41,302 bases of DNA. Origin: Pseudoflavonifractor sp. 60. Its GTDB lineage: Bacteria > Bacillota > Clostridia > Oscillospirales > Oscillospiraceae. Position 1 is the first letter of the stretch. Every line of letters starts with the position of its first letter. Positions 24,271-32,348 of the stretch are shown here, in pieces. The translations under genes and the position numbers were made by a program. The notes under the pieces were generated by a model. It was not told the origin of the DNA, made no database searches, and saw nothing but the letters and a program-made list of their open reading frames with translations. Location of the stretch: NCBI RefSeq assembly GCF_009911645.1, contig NZ_QWKI01000130.1, positions 1-41,302 on the forward strand. The letters are read 5' to 3'.

Positions 24271-25464
24271 ATGTTTCTAATCAAAAACTGCAGATTTGTA
24301 TCTGAGTTGACCGAAGGCACAGAGTTGACCCAAGGCGATATTCTTCTGGATGGAAATCGGATCAAGGCGATCCTCCCTGCAGGGTCCCAGGTTCAAGGCG
24401 TAACCGAAGAATTGGACGCTAACGGAATGACCATCCTGCCAGGATTAATTGACGCCCATGTACATCTCACCGGAACAACAAAGATGCAGACCCTGCACTG
24501 CTTCCACTCCTCCTGCCGCCGGTCCTTTGACGCACTTGAATTTGCCCAGTTTCTCCTGGATCACGGCTATACCACTGTGCGTGACTGCGGTGACAATTTG
24601 GATTATGCCACCATCGCTTTGCGCGACGCCATCTGCCGGGGTGTAGTAAAAGGCCCCAACGTCATTCCCTGCGGCCTTACGCTGTGTGTGGATAATTTTT
24701 CCGCCGAGTGGAAAGATCGTGTGGAATTGGTTTCCGGTCCGGGTGAATTCCGGAAAGCCGCCCGAAACGAACTCTCTCATGGGGCGGAGTTTATCAAACT
24801 ATACGGTAGCGGTTCTATCATTGCCGGAACAGCAGAGCCCGGCGCCGCTACCATGATGGATGACGAGATTCAGGCCGCTGTTGAAATAGCCACTTTTAGG
24901 GGAACCTACTGCGCAATCCACTCACATGGAAGGCATGCGATTGACCAGGCGGTACGTCTGGGTGTGCGTACAATCGAACACGCCACCTTCATCGGGGAGG
25001 AAACCCTCCGTCGTATGGATGGTCGAAAAGACTGTGGTATCATCCCCACTTTAGCAGTGATCTGCGGCCATATCTCTCCAAAGCAGAAAGCAGAAATGGG
25101 GAGTGCGCGTGTAGCTAAAATGGAAAAGATTGTTCAAGAGATGTGCAAATGCCTGCGCAACGCCTACGAAAACCACGACGTGTTGATTGGGTGGGGCACC
25201 GACGTGCATCTTCCCGACTATCGACACGATCCCTATGCTGAATTCCGTATGCGGCATGACAAACTGGGCTGCAGCAATATTGAGCTTCTGAAGCAAGCGA
25301 CAATCAACTCCGCAAAGCTTATTTGTAAAGATGATCAGATTGGCTCCATCAAAGAAGGAAAACTGGCGGATCTGATTCTGGTCCAGGGCAATCCTGAGTC
25401 TGATATTCAAGTGATGTATGAAAAACCGATTCATGTCATAAAAAGCGGCAGCCTGATTCGTTAA
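24271..25464 (+). CDS. Metal-dependent amidohydrolase (imidazolonepropionase/Xaa-dipeptidase-like)
   Basis: 397 residues. A full binuclear amidohydrolase set is visible: H63-x-H65 (DAHVHL), carbamylated-lysine candidate K176 (EFIKLYGSGS), H217 (AIHSHG), H237 (TIEHATF) and D311 (GWGTDVH). The small N- and C-terminal beta-sandwich typical of the family is present (GDILLDGNRIKAI; LADLILVQGNP). Relatives hydrolyse dipeptides with a C-terminal Pro, Arg or Lys, or cyclic amides. AAGGAGG precedes the start. Co-transcribed with the YfcC carrier. Confidence 0.9.
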   Translation: MFLIKNCRFVSELTEGTELTQGDILLDGNRIKAILPAGSQVQGVTEELDANGMTILPGLIDAHVHLTGTTKMQTLHCFHSSCRRSFDALEFAQFLLDHGYTTVRDCGDNLDYATIALRDAICRGVVKGPNVIPCGLTLCVDNFSAEWKDRVELVSGPGEFRKAARNELSHGAEFIKLYGSGSIIAGTAEPGAATMMDDEIQAAVEIATFRGTYCAIHSHGRHAIDQAVRLGVRTIEHATFIGEETLRRMDGRKDCGIIPTLAVICGHISPKQKAEMGSARVAKMEKIVQEMCKCLRNAYENHDVLIGWGTDVHLPDYRHDPYAEFRMRHDKLGCSNIELLKQATINSAKLICKDDQIGSIKEGKLADLILVQGNPESDIQVMYEKPIHVIKSGSLIR

Positions 25465-25480
25465 AGGATGAGAACACAAA

Positions 25481-25513
25481 GATACCCGCAGAATTGTTGA
25501 TTCCGCGGGTATC
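25481..25513 (+). terminator. Terminator after the YfcC-amidohydrolase operon
   Basis: GATACCCGC pairs with GCGGGTATC, with an inner GAAT/ATTC pair and a TGTTG loop. Only a weak T-rich tail follows, so some read-through into the next gene is possible. Confidence 0.65.
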
Positions 25514-25579
25514 TCTATATCTTGTCAGGATCCAAATGTGTGTCTTCGGCCAAATATATTGTAGTAGGAGTATTTTGAT

Positions 25580-25897
25580 ATGAGAAAAGTGAAAATCACC
25601 ATCCTGCGAACGACCTTTATCGAAGATTTAGCCAAGGAATACAGTGTTGAGGGCTTTGGCCCTTGTTCCATGATGAAGGAAGGGCAGGTTTTCTACACTG
25701 AGTTTGCCAAACCGGAGGGATTTTGTGACGAAGCGTGGAAGGCCATTTATCAGTATGTATTTGCGTTGGCTCATGGCGGTGGGAACGATGGCTTTTATAA
25801 CGGCTGCTGGATCAAAACACCTGGTGTAGCCATTTGCAGTTGTAATGATGGACTGCGGCCTGTCATTATGAAGCTGGAGGCATTAGAGGACAACTAA
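25580..25897 (+). CDS. TIGR04076 family protein
   Basis: 105 residues, matching the TIGR04076 pattern: short basic start with KVKITILRTTF, a GPCSMMKEGQVFY segment, FCDEAWKAIYQYVFALAHGG, and a C-terminal CSCNDGLRPVIMKLEAL. The function is unknown; these small cytosolic proteins often neighbour amino-acid catabolic genes. It has AGGAG 9 nt upstream and its own terminators on both sides, so it is likely a separate unit or a read-through partner of the carrier operon. Confidence 0.88.
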   Translation: MRKVKITILRTTFIEDLAKEYSVEGFGPCSMMKEGQVFYTEFAKPEGFCDEAWKAIYQYVFALAHGGGNDGFYNGCWIKTPGVAICSCNDGLRPVIMKLEALEDN

Positions 25898-25915
25898 TAT
25901 AATCGTTGAATGATT

Positions 25916-25955
25916 AAGCAGGACAGCTCTTTCTTTGTAAGAGCTGTCCTGCTTT
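25916..25955. terminator. Terminator between convergent genes
   Basis: AAGCAGGACAGCTCTT pairs with AAGAGCTGTCCTGCTT (16 bp) around a short loop, between the TIGR04076 gene (plus) and the M20 gene (minus). It likely serves the plus-strand gene and possibly both. Confidence 0.75.
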
Positions 25956-25995
25956 GATCGAAGCAGTTTTCAAAAATATGATAGTCTAAACGAAA

Positions 25996-27201
25996 TCACC
26001 CCATCGTCTTTACCAGAACGTACATATACCACTGTATGAAATTGAGATACTGGTCAACAGGTACGCTCTCGTTGGGAGTTGCAGGACCGTTGTCATGCGC
26101 ACCGGGACCGGCCCAAGGCATGTCTACTCCGCAATCCGCTCGGATATAGGAGGCATCTGTGCCGCCCATTTTGCGGAAGTGGCCGGGTTTCTCACCGAAC
26201 AGTTCCTCATAAGCCTGGTCCATGATTTTTACCATGTAGCCGTCCTCGTCGATAGAATAGGGGGGCATATGTCCGTTTCGGATATATTCATAAGTGAACG
26301 TAGGATCTTCCTTCTTGACTGCTTCCATTGCGGCGATAATTTCCTCGTCCACCATTTCCACGCTCTCGCCTGGGAGATAGCGGCGGTCAATGGTTAGATT
26401 TACCTCGCTGGGGCAAAGGTTCGTGGCCTCGCCAGCTCTGATGGTCGTAACAGACAAAATGGGTGTAATGGAGTTCTGAGCTTTTTGCGTCGCGAAGATA
26501 TGGTCTCGCAGTTCATAAAGAGCCTTTAGAGCGGGAACTGACTTCTGCCCAGCGTCTTGTCTGCCAAATTTGTTCTCATGCAGAGGAACAGCTGCTGGGC
26601 CGCCATCGCCATAAATCTTCAGTCCAGCAAAACGAACACCGCCGTGCGCCAGCTTAATCATTCCATCGGAAGGCTCCATGCTGATACCGATGTCGGCCTT
26701 CAGCAATCCATCGTTGACCAGTGCCTTTGTACCCATACCGGCGCCATTTTCTTCGTCTACAACATAATTGAGGACAATACTGCCTTTCGGATCAAAGCCC
26801 ATCTGCTTAAGGAGTTTTACTGCCATATAGGCAGCACAGTCTCCGCTCTTCATATCACAAGCGCCGCGACCGTAAGCGATGCCATCTACAATCTTGCCGG
26901 ACCAAGGACCATACAGCCCGTTGTCACCATCGTTGGGTGGAAAAACATCCATATGGCCATTGAACAGAAAGCGTTTGCCTGGCTGGCTGCCTTTCCACTC
27001 GGCAATAATATTGGGACGTCCTTCCGCATACTCATAAGTGTTGATTTCAATGTTCAATTTGTCCAGCCATTTAAGCATAGTTTCAGCCATAGGGCCTTCA
27101 TATCCGGTAGGACTGGGGGATTGAAGAGCTTCCACCAGAAGCGTAATGGCTTCCTCTCGATTTGCGGCTACTACCTGCTTAATTTCTTCTACAGTGATCA
27201 T
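25996..27201 (-). CDS. M20 family metallopeptidase/amidohydrolase
   Basis: 401 residues, related to but diverged from the genes at 20109 and 34259. H83, D85 (NGHMD), D116 (GACDMKSGD), E150/E151 (VDEENG) and E176 (MEPSDG) are present. The usual final His is Ala (A374 in ATPNE); an extra His sits seven residues earlier (GPGAHDNG). AGGTG precedes the start. It lies 214 bp after the ornithine-cyclodeaminase-like gene, perhaps as the last gene of the MarR-controlled ridA operon or with its own promoter. Confidence 0.88.
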   Translation of the reverse strand: MITVEEIKQVVAANREEAITLLVEALQSPSPTGYEGPMAETMLKWLDKLNIEINTYEYAEGRPNIIAEWKGSQPGKRFLFNGHMDVFPPNDGDNGLYGPWSGKIVDGIAYGRGACDMKSGDCAAYMAVKLLKQMGFDPKGSIVLNYVVDEENGAGMGTKALVNDGLLKADIGISMEPSDGMIKLAHGGVRFAGLKIYGDGGPAAVPLHENKFGRQDAGQKSVPALKALYELRDHIFATQKAQNSITPILSVTTIRAGEATNLCPSEVNLTIDRRYLPGESVEMVDEEIIAAMEAVKKEDPTFTYEYIRNGHMPPYSIDEDGYMVKIMDQAYEELFGEKPGHFRKMGGTDASYIRADCGVDMPWAGPGAHDNGPATPNESVPVDQYLNFIQWYMYVLVKTMG

Positions 27202-27415
27202 AATAGAACACCTCGTATTATAAGATTTGCAGACGATTTATAGTGGGTCTGCTTAGTTCATTTCGCAAAACCAGCAGGCTATGAGATGCCTGTGGTACAA
27301 TAACAGCAGGGTCAAGTTCTATAACACCTTGTAGAGCCGGAGGTTACTTCAGAATCTGTTCTTGAACTGCTCTGGCATTGTGCAAAACAAGGATATCCCC
27401 AACACCAAGGGTACT

Positions 27416-28537
27416 TTAGACTCCCATGGGGGTCTCCCATAAGTTCAAACTCTGACCCAGCCCCTGTTTCTTTGCATTCTGGAGGCAATGCCAGCCCCAA
27501 GCAACATCATAAGTGGGTAATCCAAATTGACCAAATAAAACAATCTCTTCATCGCTGGTACGACACGGTTTTTTCCCAGTGACGATGTCTCCCAAGCTGA
27601 TGATATCATCTACGTCAAGTTCCTGGTCATGCACCATATCCAGCAGCATACAGCCCAAAAGGGCAATGTTTGCAGAATACGGATAGGTCAATTCATCGGT
27701 CCAGGCCTCATAGGTCAGCCAGTTATCCACTACCTTCATACAGTGTTTCGCCGCAAAGTCCCGGTCTAACCGAATGTTAGCAGGGAGGCTGACATAAGCG
27801 CCCGCCTTGATCCAGTCACTCTGAATGATGGGAGTATCCTTTCCCGACGTAGCAATGTGAACTACATCACTGTCGCAAATCGCCTGTTCAAGTGTATCCA
27901 CTATGCGGATGCTTTTGATCTGCGGGTAATTCTCCCGGATAAAGCCAGCCAGCCGCTCCGAAGCGGCGGGGATGATATCATAAATCTTGACCTCTTCCAA
28001 GCAGGGAAGGGACTGGACCAGTGAGGTGAAAGACAGGCGAGTAATTACGCCAGCGCCTACCAAACCACATACCCTGGAATCTTTTTTCGCCAAATACCGT
28101 GCGCCAACACCAGGAATGGCTCCGGTACGCATGTTGCTGAGCATATTACCGCTCATCAGGGCGAGTGGCGCGCCGGTATCCGCATCATTCAGCATGACCA
28201 TCAAAATGGACCGCGGCAATCCCTTGGTCATGTTTTCCCGATTCGAGCCGTACCACTTTTCACCGCAGACCCGATATTTGCCGCCCAAGTAGGCTTCCAT
28301 TGTCATGAAGCGGCGGTCAGGCCCATTTTTCGGCATACCAGGGCAGGTGGGGTTATCCGGGAAGAAGATCGGCTGACCGTGGCTGTTTCCGTTCCTGCCA
28401 CCCATGATGTAGTCGCCCTGTCCCATGACACGGTATACCTCGCACATCTCGTCTACGCACTTCTCCATATCCATAACGCCTGCCTTGATCATGTCAGGCT
28501 CACTCAAATACAGAAAATCAAGCCGGCTGGTTTCCAT
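27416..28537 (-). CDS. Ornithine cyclodeaminase family, tyramine-oxidase subunit B-like
   Basis: 373 residues. An ornithine cyclodeaminase/mu-crystallin fold with a Rossmann motif (VCGLVGAGVITRLSFTSLVQ) and the GAIPGVGARYLAK substrate-domain block; the subgroup seems to be that annotated as tyramine oxidase subunit B in Clostridia (long N-terminus GGRNGNSHGQPIFFPDNP). Family members reduce or deaminate imines/amino acids with NAD(P). RidA, which removes reactive imines/enamines, is encoded 39 bp upstream, which fits an imine-forming step. The name of the substrate is not supported by sequence alone. Confidence 0.82.
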   Translation of the reverse strand: METSRLDFLYLSEPDMIKAGVMDMEKCVDEMCEVYRVMGQGDYIMGGRNGNSHGQPIFFPDNPTCPGMPKNGPDRRFMTMEAYLGGKYRVCGEKWYGSNRENMTKGLPRSILMVMLNDADTGAPLALMSGNMLSNMRTGAIPGVGARYLAKKDSRVCGLVGAGVITRLSFTSLVQSLPCLEEVKIYDIIPAASERLAGFIRENYPQIKSIRIVDTLEQAICDSDVVHIATSGKDTPIIQSDWIKAGAYVSLPANIRLDRDFAAKHCMKVVDNWLTYEAWTDELTYPYSANIALLGCMLLDMVHDQELDVDDIISLGDIVTGKKPCRTSDEEIVLFGQFGLPTYDVAWGWHCLQNAKKQGLGQSLNLWETPMGV

Positions 28538-28576
28538 TTTGCTTCAGTCCTTTCTTTTCCTTATTGAACCAATTTC

Positions 28577-28957
28577 TCAGTCGGCGCAGGCCACAGCCTC
28601 GATTTCCACCAGTGCGCTCTTAGGCAGGGCCGCTACCTGGAATGCGGCGCGGGCCGGGTAGACGCCTGAGAAAAACTGGCCATACACCTCGTTCATTGCG
28701 GCAAAGTCCGCAATATTCTGCAGAAAGACGGTAGTCTTGACCACATTGTCCATCGTGAGCCCCGCCGCTTTCAGAATCGACGCGATGTTCTCCAGACTCT
28801 GTTTAGTCTGGGCCTGAATCGTTTCGGGCATAGTTCCGCTCGCCGCATCAATGGGAAGCTGGCCGGAGACGTACAAGAATCCACCGCTCCTGACTGCCTG
28901 AGAATAGGGGCCAATCGCCGCGGGAGCGTCCGCACTTTCTATTTTCTGTTTTGCCAT
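28577..28957 (-). CDS. ridA: RidA family reactive-imine deaminase
   Basis: 126 residues from the ATG at 28957 (AAGGAG 10 nt upstream; ATG at 28966 is an alternative but too near the site). The protein has the RidA/YjgF signature: [12 protein letters not shown] near the start, [50 protein letters not shown] and [23 protein letters not shown], including the conserved Arg. RidA hydrolyses 2-aminoacrylate-type imines released by PLP enzymes. First gene of the ridA-cyclodeaminase operon, under the MarR palindrome. Confidence 0.92.
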   Translation of the reverse strand: MAKQKIESADAPAAIGPYSQAVRSGGFLYVSGQLPIDAASGTMPETIQAQTKQSLENIASILKAAGLTMDNVVKTTVFLQNIADFAAMNEVYGQFFSGVYPARAAFQVAALPKSALVEIEAVACAD

Positions 28958-28980
28958 TGTTATCATACTCCTTCTTATTA

Positions 28981-29001
28981 TATTAGTTAGTCTAACTAAT
29001 A
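28981..29001. promoter_or_regulatory. MarR-type operator 1
   Basis: A perfect 10-bp inverted repeat, TATTAGTTAG and CTAACTAATA, with a single central base. It starts 3 bp after the -10 box of the ridA promoter, so a bound dimer would block initiation. Confidence 0.82.
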
Positions 29002-29004
29002 TAC

Positions 29005-29033
29005 AGCGTATCACAGAGCCGGATACTTGTCAA
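29005..29033 (-). promoter_or_regulatory. Sigma-A promoter of ridA
   Basis: On the minus strand, TTGACA (29028-29033) and TACGCT (29005-29010) are spaced 17 bp apart. The operator follows immediately downstream. Confidence 0.7.
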
Positions 29034-29062
29034 TAGCAATTCCTTCAGTATAAGAAAAAGTA

Positions 29063-29103
29063 TGTCCCCCATATAACGCCGCGAAAGCGTTATATGGGGG
29101 ACA
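29063..29103 (-). terminator. Terminator of marR
   Basis: A perfect 17-bp stem (29063-29079 with 29087-29103) and a 7-nt CGCGAAA loop. On the minus strand a TACTTTTTCTT tail follows, fitting termination of marR before the ridA promoter. Confidence 0.75.
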
Positions 29104-29108
29104 ACGAT

Positions 29109-29582
29109 TTACTGTAAACCAAGCTGCTCTTTCCGAACTTGAATATATACACGCAGGACCTTAGAAAAATGATCCAATTCCTCTTCTGTGCAATGCAGTT
29201 GAAGTTTCTGATAGGTCTTCGACATAGATTCGATATCGTACTGACAGTGCAGCTTGCAGAGCTCATGACCTTTCTCAGTCACATACAAGCAGTATTTCTT
29301 TGAATCACGTTCATCTACAATACGCTGAATATACCCTTTCTCTGTCAGAACGGAGAGAACTTGGGAAATCGAACTTTTTTTCCTGCGCTTCAGCCGGGAC
29401 AACTCCGTTGCGGTAATCCCTGGCTTATCCTCGATGGTGCCCAGCATATGGACCTGGGTCATAGTGACTGGATCACCATTGCCATAATCCCGATAGACCG
29501 TGTCTCCGGAATAGGCATACAAATCCAGAAATTCCGCCATAGCATCAGATAATTCCTTAAACTTAGCATCCTTGCCTTGCAT
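29109..29582 (-). CDS. MarR family transcriptional regulator
   Basis: 157 residues with the MarR winged HTH (LGTIEDKPGITATELSRLKRRKKSSISQVLSVLTEKGYIQRIVDERDSKKYCLYVTEKG, residues about 47-106) between dimerisation helices. GGAGG lies 11-14 nt upstream. The gene sits between two operators of related sequence at the ridA promoter and the amidohydrolase promoter, indicating it represses both divergent operons until a ligand appears. Its own promoter (TAAAAT with TTGCAT, 16-bp spacing) has no clear palindrome. Confidence 0.9.
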   Translation of the reverse strand: MQGKDAKFKELSDAMAEFLDLYAYSGDTVYRDYGNGDPVTMTQVHMLGTIEDKPGITATELSRLKRRKKSSISQVLSVLTEKGYIQRIVDERDSKKYCLYVTEKGHELCKLHCQYDIESMSKTYQKLQLHCTEEELDHFSKVLRVYIQVRKEQLGLQ

Positions 29583-29719
29583 TGATGGGGTGGGCCTCCT
29601 TCTCGTGATGTATATGCCCTATTTTAGCACGATTTGCAAAAAATGCAATCAAAACATAGATGCACTTCGATTGTAGATAATAGCCAATTTTAAATAAATT
29701 ATTTTGTCTATTCTGCGGA

Positions 29720-29748
29720 TTGCTTTGTGAGCCTCAAAGTGATATCCT
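29720..29748 (+). promoter_or_regulatory. Promoter of the amidohydrolase operon
   Basis: TTGCTT (29720-29725) and TATCCT (29743-29748) are separated by 17 bp. The second MarR-type operator starts 11 bp downstream. Confidence 0.6.
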
Positions 29749-29759
29749 ATGGGCAAGTT

Positions 29760-29780
29760 AGTTAGTTAGACGAACTAATA
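29760..29780. promoter_or_regulatory. MarR-type operator 2
   Basis: Matches 17 of 21 positions of operator 1, with arms TTAGTTAG and AACTAATA fully kept. An additional TTAG unit on the left makes a TTAGTTAGTTAG run. Confidence 0.75.
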
Positions 29781-29817
29781 AATAGACAAGGAATAGAGAA
29801 TCAGGAGGTAAACAGCA

Positions 29818-31140
29818 ATGAAGCGCATTTTTCTTACTAATGTTCGCATTGTAGACGGTGACGGAAATCCTGCCATCGAGGACGGCTGCCTGGTGGTCAG
29901 TGCTCCGGAGAAAGTGGAGGAAGACAGCAGCATCCTGTATGTGGGCTCCAAGGCGGAGTGCCAGCTGGTCCCCCAGCCGGAGGAGCAGGTGGTGGACGGC
30001 ACCGGCTACACTCTGATGCCCGGCATGTTCAACGTCCACGTCCACCTGAGAGCGACGTCCCCTCGCTACCAGTTCAAGTGCGACCCCTACGGCACGCCTT
30101 ACCGGACCCTGATCTATCTGCGCCACCACATGGAGGCCCTGCTGAAAGGTGTGACCTGCATCCGCGGCTGCGGCGACTCTCACGGGATCGATGTGGCCAT
30201 CCGCAAGGCGCTGGGCAAAAAGATGCTGTGGGGCCCCCGCCTGGTGACCTGCGGCAAGGCCATTCTGCCCCACGGCGGCCACGCCAACCATCAGCTCGGT
30301 TCTCTGGAGTGCTCTGGTGAGGCCCAGTTTATGGAGGCTGTCCGCAGCCAGATTAACGATGGTGTGGACCAGATCAAGCTGTTCTACTCCGGCGGCGCCA
30401 GCGACGCAGCAGGGGCCAATATGTTCACCGCCCACATCACCGACGAGGAGGGTGCCGCTGCTTGTAAGGTGGCCCATATGCACCACAAGAAGGTGGCCGC
30501 CCATCTGAGCAACGATGTGGCCATCCAGTCCGCCATCCGGGTGGGTGTGGACTCCCTGGAGCACTGCTACTACATGAACGATGAGACGGTACAGATGCTG
30601 GTGGACAACGACCGCTGGCTGGTGCCCACCCTGACCGTCACCGACGCGAACCACAGCGATCCGGCCTGGCTGGGCGCCATCTCTCCCTTCGTGGTGCAGC
30701 GCCTCCGGGACGTGCACCAGATCCATGTGGAGAGCATCGCCAAGGTTATCGCCAAGCGGGGCGCAGAGAAGATCTGCACCGGCACCGACACCCTGCCCAC
30801 CGACCTGTTTGACGACACCCCCGCCACCACCTATGAGTGTGAGATGCTGGTAGAGGCCGGCCTGACCCCCTTGCAGGCTTTGCAGGCGGCCACTGGCAAC
30901 AGCGCCGACCTGTGCGAGATCGCCGACAAGACCGGCCGCCTGAAGGTTGGCCTGTCCGCCGATATTCTGGCCATCAAGGGCAAGCCGGACCAGAACATCC
31001 GTGATCTGCGGAACCTGAGCATGGTCATGCGGGACGGCCGCATCGTGTTCAGCAAGCTGGAGTCCTACCAGCAGCCCCTGCAGTTCCTTCCCCCTGAGTG
31101 GCTCGAGTGCGATACCATGGGTACCCGGGTGCCTTGGTAA
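29818..31140 (+). CDS. Metal-dependent amidohydrolase (second, distinct clade)
   Basis: 440 residues. Metal ligands: H74-x-H76 (NVHVHL, Asn replacing the usual Asp before it), K187 (QIKLFYSGG), H229 (VAAHLS), H249 (SLEHCYY) and D324 (CTGTDTLP). It is related to but clearly different from the enzyme at 24271, with an additional loop (PHGGHANHQLG). GC and third-position G/C are higher than in neighbours. AGGAGG precedes the start. First gene of a plus-strand operon under MarR operator 2. Confidence 0.9.
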   Translation: MKRIFLTNVRIVDGDGNPAIEDGCLVVSAPEKVEEDSSILYVGSKAECQLVPQPEEQVVDGTGYTLMPGMFNVHVHLRATSPRYQFKCDPYGTPYRTLIYLRHHMEALLKGVTCIRGCGDSHGIDVAIRKALGKKMLWGPRLVTCGKAILPHGGHANHQLGSLECSGEAQFMEAVRSQINDGVDQIKLFYSGGASDAAGANMFTAHITDEEGAAACKVAHMHHKKVAAHLSNDVAIQSAIRVGVDSLEHCYYMNDETVQMLVDNDRWLVPTLTVTDANHSDPAWLGAISPFVVQRLRDVHQIHVESIAKVIAKRGAEKICTGTDTLPTDLFDDTPATTYECEMLVEAGLTPLQALQAATGNSADLCEIADKTGRLKVGLSADILAIKGKPDQNIRDLRNLSMVMRDGRIVFSKLESYQQPLQFLPPEWLECDTMGTRVPW

Positions 31141-31155
31141 GCGGGGGACGTGGAT

Positions 31156-32325
31156 ATGTATAATTTTGATCAAATTATTGATCCCTCCGGCACCAGCCGG
31201 ATGAAATATGGTACACCGCCGGAGGGGGCTCCGGCGGATACCATCCCCATGTGGATCGCCGACATGGACTTTCAAACCGCACCCGAAGTAATCGATGCAC
31301 TGAAAAAGCGGGTGGAACATGGAATTTTCGGTTACACCTCTCTGCCGCAGAGTTACCGGAACGCCGTAGTGGGATGGATGGACCGCCGGCATAACTGGAA
31401 GATCCAGCCGGAATGGATTCAGGTTGCCCCTGGCATCATTCCAGCGTTGAAAACGGCTGTAACGGCATTCACGGACCCAGGCGACGGAGTTTTAGTCCAG
31501 ACTCCGGTGTACTACATGTTCATGGAGATCATCAATCTGATGGGACGCCAGGTGGTGGAAAGTCCTCTGGTAGAACAGCCGGACGGCTATGTTATGGATC
31601 TGGAGGACTTCGAGCGCCAGATCGTAGATCATCACATCAAGCTGTTTATCTTCTGTAATCCCCATAACCCGGTGAACCGTGTATGGACGGCGGAGGAACT
31701 GCGCAGTTTGGGTGAGATTTGCAAAAAACACGGTGTCATCGTTGTCTCAGACGAAATTCACCATGATTTTATCTTTAAAGGCTATCAGTTCATCCCCTTT
31801 GCGGCGGCAGACCCCTCTTTCGCAGATTTCTGTGTTACCTGCACGGCCCCCAGCAAGACCTTTAACTGCGCTGGACTGAAAACCTCCAACACCATCATTT
31901 CCAATCCGGAACTGCGCGCCCGGTATGGCAAGGTGGCAAAGGAATTTGGGCAGACCGGTATTGACCCGCTCAGTGTTTGCGCCGTGGAGGCGATGTATAC
32001 TTATGGAGATCGCTGGGTCGACGAGCTGGTTGCCTATATATGGGACAATTTCTGCTTCCTGAACCAGTTCCTTCAGGACAATATGCCGCAGCTCCGCCTT
32101 ACGCAGCCGGAATGCCTCTATTTGGCATGGATCAATGTCCGGGGCATGAATATGAACGGAGACGCCTTCTATCAAGAAGCGCTGCGCCAGGGTGTCTGGA
32201 TCGAAGATGGCGGGGCATTCGGAGCGTCCGGAGCGAACTTTGTTCGGATGAATCTGGCCTGCCCCCGCTCCGTGCTCGCTGAGGCCCTATCCCGCTTGAA
32301 AAAGATTACCTCCCCAGAACAATAA
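31156..32325 (+). CDS. PatB/MalY-type PLP C-S lyase or aminotransferase
   Basis: 389 residues from the ATG at 31156 (GGGGGA 7 nt upstream; GTG at 31150 possible). Fold type I PLP enzyme of the MalY/PatB subgroup: PMWIADMDF near the N-terminus, CNPHNPVNRVW (the usual Gly is Asn), DEIHHDF (D199), PLP lysine K234 in APSKTFN. Family members cleave cystathionine or other C-S bonds to ammonia, pyruvate and thiol, releasing aminoacrylate that RidA removes. It follows the amidohydrolase by 15 bp. Confidence 0.88.
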   Translation: MYNFDQIIDPSGTSRMKYGTPPEGAPADTIPMWIADMDFQTAPEVIDALKKRVEHGIFGYTSLPQSYRNAVVGWMDRRHNWKIQPEWIQVAPGIIPALKTAVTAFTDPGDGVLVQTPVYYMFMEIINLMGRQVVESPLVEQPDGYVMDLEDFERQIVDHHIKLFIFCNPHNPVNRVWTAEELRSLGEICKKHGVIVVSDEIHHDFIFKGYQFIPFAAADPSFADFCVTCTAPSKTFNCAGLKTSNTIISNPELRARYGKVAKEFGQTGIDPLSVCAVEAMYTYGDRWVDELVAYIWDNFCFLNQFLQDNMPQLRLTQPECLYLAWINVRGMNMNGDAFYQEALRQGVWIEDGGAFGASGANFVRMNLACPRSVLAEALSRLKKITSPEQ

Positions 32326-32348
32326 AAATAGGTTGAGGGTGAAATTAA

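Noticed and set aside
29758..31392. 544-codon minus-strand frame across the amidohydrolase and PLP enzyme
   Set aside because: A shadow frame caused by strong third-position G/C bias of the plus-strand gene; the plus-strand gene has complete metal ligands and a ribosome site.
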